A stretch of 64,000 bases of DNA from a virus. Below the pieces are notes generated by a model. The model searched no databases. It saw nothing but the letters and a program-made list of their open reading frames with translations, and had not been told where the DNA came from. The DNA is taken from the IMG/VR virus record IMGVR_UViG_3300044640_001517, positions 26,335-90,334 of that record. The stretch is one strand, 5' to 3'. The translations under genes were made by a program, and so were the position numbers. Positions 60,479-64,000 of this stretch are shown piece after piece; positions within the stretch are counted from its first letter, which is position 1, and each line of letters opens with the position of its first letter.

Positions 60479-60568
60479 AAACCCTTATTTCTCCGGGCCC
60501 AGCCGGCCAGCCGGCCGCGTCGGGGGGTTTGAACCCCTATCGCCCGGCGACCCGGACGATAAGGGTTT
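60479..60568. other. GC-rich structured element closed by a 10-bp inverted repeat
   Basis: AAACCCTTAT (60479-60488) and ATAAGGGTTT (60559-60568) are perfect complements enclosing 70 bases with nested stems (CCGGCCAGCCGG; GGGGTTTGAACCCC; CCGGCGACCCGG). It overlaps the end of the 49-residue gene on the minus strand. It could be the terminator of that gene or a folded RNA; the T-arm-like TTCAAAC within it does not belong to a full tRNA. Confidence 0.5.
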
Positions 60569-60686
60569 GGCGCGCCTGGGGCGCCTGGCGCACCCAGAAC
60601 TGGTTGCATTTTGTTTGGCTGCCGCTGAAAACGATCAACATTCGCGATCGATCGTAGACCTCGTGTGGTTTCGTGGATGGTTTCAT
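60537..60686 (-). CDS. Small hypothetical protein (49 aa)
   Basis: ATG at 60686 with GACGAAGGGACA upstream; TAG at 60537. Basic, Gln/Arg-rich, one Cys. The complete promoter-leader-ATG cassette in front supports a real gene, though the C-terminal half falls in a structured GC-rich element. Confidence 0.5.
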   Translation of the reverse strand: MKPSTKPHEVYDRSRMLIVFSGSQTKCNQFWVRQAPQARQTLIVRVAGR

Positions 60687-60715
60687 GTTTTGTCCCTTCG
60701 TCGTGGTTACATGAT

Positions 60716-60735
60716 CATTTTACAATCCCAAGTTT
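60716..60735 (-). promoter_or_regulatory. Right-arm promoter motif, leadered class
   Basis: On the minus strand: AAACTTGGGATTGTAAAATG. A 30-nt leader with ACCACGACGAAGGGAC leads to the ATG at 60686. Confidence 0.7.
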
Positions 60736-60801
60736 TATCGGGCAAAAACGTGACGCCGGACGCCGGCAGGATCGCCGGACGCCGGACGTCGAACGTCGGG
60801 G

Positions 60802-60981
60802 TTATTTTTCGATCGTGATTTTGATTTGATCGTCGAATTCGATATTACGAAGATATTCGATATCGTTTTTATCGCAAAACGACAGGAGGATTTCGTACGC
60901 GTCGTAGACGATGAAATCGGGTTTTGTTGATGATATTGAGAATTCGCCGGATGGGACGTTGAGAGTATATGTTCGTTTCAT
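60802..60981 (-). CDS. Small hypothetical protein (59 aa), leaderless
   Basis: ATG at 60981, exactly six bases after the TAAAAT -10, no Shine-Dalgarno; TAA at 60802. The sequence alternates beta and helix (YTLNVPSGEFSISSTKPDF, then YDAYEILLSFC) and ends in a beta strand. More AT-rich in codon choice than its neighbours. Function unknown. Confidence 0.65.
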   Translation of the reverse strand: MKRTYTLNVPSGEFSISSTKPDFIVYDAYEILLSFCDKNDIEYLRNIEFDDQIKITIEK

Positions 60982-60986
60982 GTTCT

Positions 60987-61006
60987 CATTTTACAATCCC
61001 TAGTTC
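60987..61006 (-). promoter_or_regulatory. Right-arm promoter motif, leaderless class
   Basis: On the minus strand: GAACTAGGGATTGTAAAATG. ATG follows after GAGAAC, six bases. Confidence 0.75.
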
Positions 61007-61061
61007 TGTGTGCAGCCATAGCGGGCCTGCCGGAGCAGACCCGCGCTGACTGACGATCAGA

Positions 61062-61265
61062 TTACTTCCAATCTGGAAGTGCGTATGGATCGCTGACTTT
61101 TTTAGCCGCGTCCAATCCGCTCAAGGTCCACTCAAACGATGCTTTGCTTTCGCGCAGAACATCGGAGAGTTCTTCAACCTCATCCCGCATCTCTGCGATC
61201 TTGCGGCTGAGTTCGTAGATACGTGCCTCAGCTGCCTTCGGGTTGTCTGCGTATTTCTGTTTCAT
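61062..61265 (-). CDS. Small coiled-coil protein, paralogue of 55859-56059
   Basis: A 67-residue, mostly helical protein (ARIYELSRKIAEMRDEVEEL, then SDVLRESKASFEWTLSG) with a C-terminal PDW. GAAAGGACAGCA precedes the ATG at 61265. It aligns end to end with the plus-strand protein at 55859-56059, so a duplication produced the pair. Function unknown. Confidence 0.7.
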   Translation of the reverse strand: MKQKYADNPKAAEARIYELSRKIAEMRDEVEELSDVLRESKASFEWTLSGLDAAKKVSDPYALPDWK

Positions 61266-61293
61266 TGCTGTCCTTTCGTTGAAGTTACGTTGC

Positions 61294-61313
61294 CATCTTA
61301 CTTTCTCTAGATA
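61294..61313 (-). promoter_or_regulatory. Right-arm promoter motif, leadered class
   Basis: On the minus strand: TATCTAGAGAAAGTAAGATG, with a TAAGAT -10. It overlaps the stop of the upstream gene. The leader to 61265 has TTCAACGAAAGGA. Confidence 0.65.
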
Positions 61314-61651
61314 ACGATCTGAGTGAATTGTTCCCAGAGGAAGTCCATCTGTTCTTGGTTCAGTCCCCGCGTATTCCCATTGCTATCGGGGGTCCCGGTG
61401 ATGACCGCGTTACCGACGATGTGGTCGGTGCCGGCTCCGAACGCTCTGTCCCACAGAATCTGCGCTGCCGGATTGTGCTCGAGACCGATCATCTTTCCTT
61501 CTTCGTGAACCCACATCGTGGTGTCATCGTCCAGGTCGATCGCCTGTACGTATCCACCGACCGCTGTCTGTAGGATCCGGAGCTGGTCACTTGAGATATC
61601 GAGGACGTTCAGATCCCCCGACATCATTATTTGCATTGCTTGCCTTTTCAC
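61307..61651 (-). CDS. DUF3846-like protein
   Basis: A 114-residue protein from a GTG at 61651 with AAAGGAG six bases upstream; a far longer open frame upstream would cross the promoter. The core (LQTAVGGYVQAIDLDDDTTM, VHEEGKMIGLEHNPAAQILW, DHIVGNAVITG) is the DUF3846 pattern, common in actinobacteria and their phages and plasmids. Function unknown. Confidence 0.8.
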   Translation of the reverse strand: MKRQAMQIMMSGDLNVLDISSDQLRILQTAVGGYVQAIDLDDDTTMWVHEEGKMIGLEHNPAAQILWDRAFGAGTDHIVGNAVITGTPDSNGNTRGLNQEQMDFLWEQFTQIVI

Positions 61652-61676
61652 TGCTTCTCCTTTGTCGCTGTGTTTA

Positions 61677-61696
61677 CATTTTACTTTCTTTGGTTC
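61677..61696 (-). promoter_or_regulatory. Right-arm promoter motif, leadered class
   Basis: On the minus strand: GAACCAAAGAAAGTAAAATG, leader with CAGCGACAAAGGAG to the GTG at 61651. Confidence 0.7.
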
Positions 61697-61704
61697 TACT
61701 TGCC

Positions 61705-61929
61705 TTACGGCTTGGTCCCGTAGGACCAGCCGTAAGTTGCTTCGTAGAAGTTTTCCATCCAGGCGAGTGCGCCCTTCTTGGTGTTCTTGGGGCATCCGTA
61801 CTCGTGGGCTATCTTGACCAGCGAGAACCGGGAGGCCTTCATCCCCGTGCTCACCTCGAGTCGCAGGGAGCTGATCAGCGCTGCGATCCGGTAGTGTTCG
61901 ATGCCAGCCGGCGTGTCAATTACTAACAT
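61705..61929 (-). CDS. Small hypothetical protein (74 aa)
   Basis: ATG at 61929 (MLVIDTPAGIEHYRIAALIS) after GACGAAAGGAAACGAC. Helical with an SLVKIAHEYGCPKNTKKGAL section and a Trp-rich end (LAWMENFYEATYGWSYG). I do not recognise the family. Earlier in-frame Met codons lie inside the promoter and leader. Confidence 0.7.
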   Translation of the reverse strand: MLVIDTPAGIEHYRIAALISSLRLEVSTGMKASRFSLVKIAHEYGCPKNTKKGALAWMENFYEATYGWSYGTKP

Positions 61930-61959
61930 GTCGTTTCCTTTCGTCGTGGTTGATGTAGT

Positions 61960-61979
61960 CATTTTACTTTCTCCAGATG
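61960..61979 (-). promoter_or_regulatory. Right-arm promoter motif, leadered class
   Basis: On the minus strand: CATCTGGAGAAAGTAAAATG; leader ATCAACCACGACGAAAGGA. Confidence 0.72.
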
Positions 61980-62090
61980 TTACCACCTGGTGTTCTTCGA
62001 CCAGTAATGGTGGTGACGTGCCTTGCGAATTCCCCTGAGGATTCCGAACTTGCGCGCCGCGTTGATTCCGATTTTGATTGAATCGATCAT
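61980..62090 (-). CDS. Very small basic protein (36 aa)
   Basis: ATG at 62090 after CACCACGACGAAGGGAATC; TAA at 61980. Basic, His-rich (IRKARHHHYWSKNTRW). Its stop abuts the next promoter motif. The complete cassette structure supports it; function unknown. Confidence 0.55.
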   Translation of the reverse strand: MIDSIKIGINAARKFGILRGIRKARHHHYWSKNTRW

Positions 62091-62119
62091 TTTGATTCCC
62101 TTCGTCGTGGTGATGAGTA

Positions 62120-62139
62120 CATTTTACTTTCTCTAGATT
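62120..62139 (-). promoter_or_regulatory. Right-arm promoter motif, leadered class
   Basis: On the minus strand: AATCTAGAGAAAGTAAAATG; leader with ATCACCACGACGAAGGGA. Confidence 0.72.
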
Positions 62140-62155
62140 TGAGAAATCGATCGCG

Positions 62156-62329
62156 TTATGCGATCGATTCCCAGATCGATGGTTGTTGTGGTACGAGATA
62201 CGCGACGTATTCGCCGGACAGGGCGTGTTGATACAGGACGTCGCGTTGTTCGGACGTGAGGAGATTGATGAGGAGATGATACGAATCGTGTTGGATAAGG
62301 ACTGGATGGTGTTCGCGTGTCGTTGTCAT
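62156..62329 (-). CDS. Small hypothetical protein (57 aa), leaderless
   Basis: ATG at 62329, six bases after TAAAAT; TAA at 62156. HLLINLLTSEQRDVLYQHAL forms a helix typical of small regulatory or phage inhibitor proteins; the end is Pro/Gln-rich. Function unknown. Confidence 0.62.
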   Translation of the reverse strand: MTTTREHHPVLIQHDSYHLLINLLTSEQRDVLYQHALSGEYVAYLVPQQPSIWESIA

Positions 62330-62334
62330 GTAAT

Positions 62335-62354
62335 CATTTTACAATCTCCGGTTT
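62335..62354 (-). promoter_or_regulatory. Right-arm promoter motif, leaderless class
   Basis: On the minus strand: AAACCGGAGATTGTAAAATG, then ATTAC and the ATG. Confidence 0.72.
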
Positions 62355-62358
62355 CGAA

Positions 62359-62472
62359 TCACTCCTTTTCCCACCTGTGTAACTCGTCGTTTTCCGGAGC
62401 TGGACACGATACGTCGTAATCCATCCAATCCTGATACGTGAATCCGCATTCGCACGTTTCGATATTTTTCAT
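62359..62472 (-). CDS. Very small Cys-containing protein (37 aa)
   Basis: ATG at 62472 after TACGACGAAAGGCGAACG; TGA at 62359. MKNIETCECGFTYQDWMDYD then VSCP suggests a tiny zinc knuckle with three Cys. Function unknown. Confidence 0.58.
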   Translation of the reverse strand: MKNIETCECGFTYQDWMDYDVSCPAPENDELHRWEKE

Positions 62473-62501
62473 CGTTCGCCTTTCGTCGTAGGTTATGTGA
62501 T

Positions 62502-62521
62502 CATTATACGTTCACAGGTTT
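62502..62521 (-). promoter_or_regulatory. Right-arm promoter motif, leadered class
   Basis: On the minus strand: AAACCTGTGAACGTATAATG, with a perfect TATAAT. Confidence 0.65.
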
Positions 62522-62542
62522 CTTGCCGCGGCTTGACGGGGA

Positions 62543-62737
62543 TTACTCCCCGCCTTCCTCCCGCGCCCACTTCATCGATTCGATGTGACCGCGGCCGGAC
62601 GCGGTGTGTTCGATCCAATATCCGAACTCGGATTCGGACAACGTTTCCTTGGCCTCGGCCAACTCCGACTCCGAACACTCCAACTCGATATATGGGGATG
62701 TTTGGAATGATGAATACTTCCATTCGATTGTTACCAT
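62543..62737 (-). CDS. Small hypothetical protein (64 aa)
   Basis: ATG at 62737 with ACGACGAACGGAG upstream. Ser/Glu-rich (LECSESELAEAKETLSESE), acidic, with several Trp/Tyr residues; possibly an alpha/beta mini-protein. Many phage inhibitors are small and acidic like this, but there is no specific evidence. Confidence 0.62.
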   Translation of the reverse strand: MVTIEWKYSSFQTSPYIELECSESELAEAKETLSESEFGYWIEHTASGRGHIESMKWAREEGGE

Positions 62738-62765
62738 CGTTTACTCCGTTCGTCGTTGATGAGAC

Positions 62766-62785
62766 CATTTTACGATCTCCGGTTC
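62766..62785 (-). promoter_or_regulatory. Right-arm promoter motif, leadered class
   Basis: On the minus strand: GAACCGGAGATCGTAAAATG. It is divergent from the plus-strand copy at 62836-62855, with a hexanucleotide repeat between them. Confidence 0.72.
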
Positions 62786-62792
62786 GGAGGAT

Positions 62793-62834
62793 CCGACTCC
62801 GACTCCGACTCCGACTCCGACTCCGACTCCGACT
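62793..62834. repeat. Hexanucleotide repeat (CCGACT)7 between divergent promoters
   Basis: Seven uninterrupted CCGACT units fill the space between the minus-strand promoter at 62766 and the plus-strand promoter at 62836. Changes in unit number would alter promoter spacing; the array may also bind a protein. Confidence 0.9.
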
Positions 62835-62835
62835 T

Positions 62836-62855
62836 GAACTGGGGAAAGTAAAATA
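62836..62855 (+). promoter_or_regulatory. Right-arm promoter motif, leaderless class
   Basis: GAACTGGGGAAAGTAAAAT is followed by AAAAAC and the ATG at 62861. Confidence 0.72.
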
Positions 62856-62860
62856 AAAAC

Positions 62861-63043
62861 ATGGAATCAATCATGAGACACTTTGACTACATCGATCACT
62901 ACGAACGACAGGTGGCGCGCGAGCGCGCAAAAAAGAAACCGCGTCTCGATATCATCGCGTCGGCGACGGAGTACATCGAACACTCGCGGAGACGGATCTC
63001 GGTTCTCAACGAGGAGTACGCAGCTCAGTTTTTCGCGAACTAG
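62861..63043 (+). CDS. Small basic helical protein (60 aa), leaderless
   Basis: A 60-residue highly charged protein (HYERQVARERAKKKPRLDII, ATEYIEHSRRRISVLNEEY) predicted to be two helices. The ATG is six bases after TAAAAT with no Shine-Dalgarno. It is the first plus-strand gene after the divergent promoter pair. Function unknown. Confidence 0.68.
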   Translation: MESIMRHFDYIDHYERQVARERAKKKPRLDIIASATEYIEHSRRRISVLNEEYAAQFFAN

Positions 63044-63056
63044 AGAAAGTAAAATG
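63037..63056 (+). promoter_or_regulatory. Right-arm promoter motif, leaderless class
   Basis: GAACTAGAGAAAGTAAAATG, the best consensus copy; it overlaps the end of the previous gene. GACACC separates TAAAAT from the ATG at 63062. Confidence 0.78.
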
Positions 63057-63061
63057 ACACC

Positions 63062-63250
63062 ATGATGAAAACACAAAATACAAATTACGAAGTAGGTGAC
63101 ACGATCACCTACGCAACGTGGGGCGGAGCACTCCGCACCGGTGTTGTGACCGGAAAATACGCTGACGTCAAGAATGGCCTTCCAGGCTTTGACATGACGA
63201 CAGAGTCAGGGAGCACCGTGTGGGGTTACGACGATCAAATCGTCAGCTAA
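63062..63250 (+). CDS. Small beta-rich protein (62 aa), leaderless
   Basis: A 62-residue protein (YEVGDTITYATWGGALRTGV, then TESGSTVWGYDDQIV), consistent with a small SH3/KOW-like barrel. Starts with tandem ATGs at 63062 and 63065. Such barrels can bind nucleic acid or ribosomal or RNA polymerase proteins. Function unknown. Confidence 0.68.
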   Translation: MMKTQNTNYEVGDTITYATWGGALRTGVVTGKYADVKNGLPGFDMTTESGSTVWGYDDQIVS

Positions 63251-63258
63251 CCGCACAC

Positions 63259-63279
63259 ACTTCTAGAGAAAGTAAAATG
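63259..63279 (+). promoter_or_regulatory. Right-arm promoter motif with no clear gene behind it
   Basis: ACTTCTAGAGAAAGTAAAATG. No ATG stands six bases after the -10 and no leader of the shared type follows; a structured 110-bp stretch and a hairpin come next. Confidence 0.7.
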
Positions 63280-63390
63280 GACTCAACGCCGGAAGCGTAC
63301 AGAGCGACCGGCCCTACCAATACCTGCCTGATTCGGCGCTGGCAGCATCAGCATTATGATGCGAACAAAATGCCGCATGTACATTTCTAG
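63277..63390 (+). CDS. Doubtful 37-aa frame, possibly a noncoding RNA region
   Basis: An open frame begins with the ATG inside the promoter motif itself and ends with TAG at 63390. An ATG overlapping the -10 box would lie upstream of the expected transcript start, so translation is unlikely. The stretch contains short stems (GCCGG/CCGGC; GCTG/CAGC; GCAT/ATGC). I include it as the only frame present. Confidence 0.25.
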   Translation: MDSTPEAYRATGPTNTCLIRRWQHQHYDANKMPHVHF

Positions 63391-63424
63391 GAATTACGCC
63401 GCGCTATCCGGCCGGCGTAATTCC
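63390..63424. terminator. Perfect 12-bp inverted repeat
   Basis: GGAATTACGCCG and CGGCGTAATTCC with an 11-nt loop, immediately before the next promoter motif. There is no U-run on the plus strand; it may end the preceding transcript or act as an operator. Confidence 0.6.
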
Positions 63425-63440
63425 AAAGAAAGTATAATGA
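63421..63440 (+). promoter_or_regulatory. Right-arm promoter motif, leadered class
   Basis: TTCCAAAGAAAGTATAATGA, with TATAAT; the leader to 63474 has AACGACGGAAGGAC. Confidence 0.75.
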
Positions 63441-63473
63441 TAAGGCAAGTTCAAACGACGGAAGGACAAAAAC

Positions 63474-63716
63474 ATGAATAAGAAATGGGCCCTCCTCAAA
63501 GCCAGCGATGGCGTTCGAGGAATCAGCGGAAAGAAAAAAATCTACGAGGTCATGGTGAACGACAACGTTCTCACGTGTTCGTGGGGAATGGCCGAAAAGC
63601 CACAGCGCCAGATGAGTCAAACGACGTTCTTCTCATCGCAAGCCGCGCTGGTTGCCGCGTACGAAAAAATCAATTCCAAAATCGACCGCGGATACGACGT
63701 CGCGTATTCCGTGTGA
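63474..63716 (+). CDS. WGR-domain-like protein
   Basis: An 80-residue protein after AACGACGGAAGGAC. KKIYEVMVNDNVLTCSWGMA, FFSSQAALVAAYEKINSKID and the closing RGYDVAYSV follow the WGR domain pattern (a tryptophan-glycine strand pair, then a helix and a K..GY end). WGR domains bind nucleic acid ends in PARPs and occur alone in bacteria and phages. A stem-loop follows. The role here is unknown. Confidence 0.75.
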   Translation: MNKKWALLKASDGVRGISGKKKIYEVMVNDNVLTCSWGMAEKPQRQMSQTTFFSSQAALVAAYEKINSKIDRGYDVAYSV

Positions 63717-63728
63717 CGAAGCAGGGAC

Positions 63729-63748
63729 GCCGGGGCGAAAGCCCCGGC
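63729..63748 (+). terminator. GC-rich stem-loop after the WGR-like gene
   Basis: GCCGGGGC-GAAA-GCCCCGGC, a perfect 8-bp stem with GAAA loop like the terminator at 56083, but without a U-run. Confidence 0.7.
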
Positions 63749-63790
63749 TGCCTGTGGTTTCGACCGCAAGCCGTAGCTAAGTCCGCTCGA

Positions 63791-63810
63791 GAACTAGGGA
63801 TTGTAAAATA
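63791..63810 (+). promoter_or_regulatory. Right-arm promoter motif, leaderless class
   Basis: GAACTAGGGATTGTAAAAT is followed by ACTTAC and the ATG at 63816. Confidence 0.75.
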
Positions 63811-63815
63811 CTTAC

Positions 63816-64000
63816 ATGACGAAAAACGTAGATCTAATAATGCACACAACGTGCGGAATCGATTTTGAGGTGGTCGACGCGACCACAAAACAAAGCCTCA
63901 CAGGAAGAATGTATTGGTGTGGGGATGAAGAAGCCGAAGAAAAAGAAAGTAGTGGTTGGGCCTTCTTTAGGAAGAAGGTGTCCCAAAAAGGTTGGACCAT
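63816..64000 (+). CDS. Small protein, partial at right edge, leaderless
   Basis: An open frame from the ATG at 63816 to the window end (61 codons visible; no stop). It begins MTKNVDLIMHTTCGIDFEVV and continues with a Glu/Lys-rich stretch (YWCGDEEAEEKESSGWAFF). The ATG is six bases after TAAAAT. Function unknown. Confidence 0.65.
   Translation, partial: MTKNVDLIMHTTCGIDFEVVDATTKQSLTGRMYWCGDEEAEEKESSGWAFFRKKVSQKGWT

Noticed and set aside
60515-60545. T-arm-like TTCAAAC flanked by G and C runs, suggesting a tRNA or tRNA-derived attachment site
   Set aside because: No matching acceptor, D or anticodon stems can be placed on either strand, and no integrase gene is in the window.

Overview
The window is part of the genome of a tailed, double-stranded DNA bacteriophage with a siphovirus-type gene plan. 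A WhiB-like [4Fe-4S] protein (59039-59308) and Gp37-like and two-capsid-protein structural genes of actinophage type point to an actinobacterial host. Base composition is close to even, not GC-rich, so a moderate-GC actinobacterium (for example a freshwater lineage) is more likely than Streptomyces or Mycobacterium; this host call is inference. No integrase, tRNA, CRISPR array or insertion sequence was found.

From about 56 kb leftward, nearly everything is transcribed on the minus strand, so it reads from high to low coordinates. First come a methyltransferase, the large terminase and a peptidoglycan-binding protein. Then follow an 840-bp AT-rich repeat region without genes, three small genes, the portal, a Dps-like fusion, a single 5,081-codon gene (32670-47915), a Cys-rich protein, an 1,818-codon gene containing the prohead protease, two capsid proteins, the tail tube, connector and completion proteins, a frameshifted pair of tail chaperones, the tape measure and the minor tail proteins. 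A proline-rich fibre-like gene with three Cys modules is followed by small genes and a protein with two 2-oxoglutarate/Fe(II) oxygenase domains. The left end (1-7.7 kb) is a nucleotide and replication block: a thymidylate kinase-uracil-DNA-glycosylase-like fusion, a ThyA-family enzyme, dCMP deaminase, DNA polymerase I-type polymerase, a RuvC-like resolvase, an SNF2 helicase and a RecB/Cas4-like nuclease.

The right end (55.8-64 kb) holds about 25 very small genes on both strands. They include a WhiB-like protein, a proteasome/HslV-like Ntn hydrolase, zinc-ribbon proteins, HTH proteins, a DUF3846 protein, a WGR-like protein and short membrane proteins. Many have their own copy of one promoter-like motif (around CTAGAGAAAGTAAAATG). 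One group has a 30-40 nt leader with a shared Shine-Dalgarno segment (ACGACGAAAGGA). Another has the ATG exactly six bases after the -10 hexamer, as expected for leaderless mRNAs.

The most unusual features are: (1) the roughly 550-kDa protein in the virion operon, which carries four WYL-like modules, an ADP-ribosyltransferase-like domain, a kinase-like domain, a DnaQ-type exonuclease and a complete UvrD-type helicase, and looks like a giant injected polyvalent protein; (2) a tandem 2OG oxygenase close to a proline-repeat tail protein, which may be its substrate; (3) a ThyA homologue with Asp at the position that separates dCMP hydroxymethylases from thymidylate synthases, beside a kinase/glycosylase-fold fusion, suggesting modified cytosine; and (4) the one-promoter-per-gene cassette system of the right arm.
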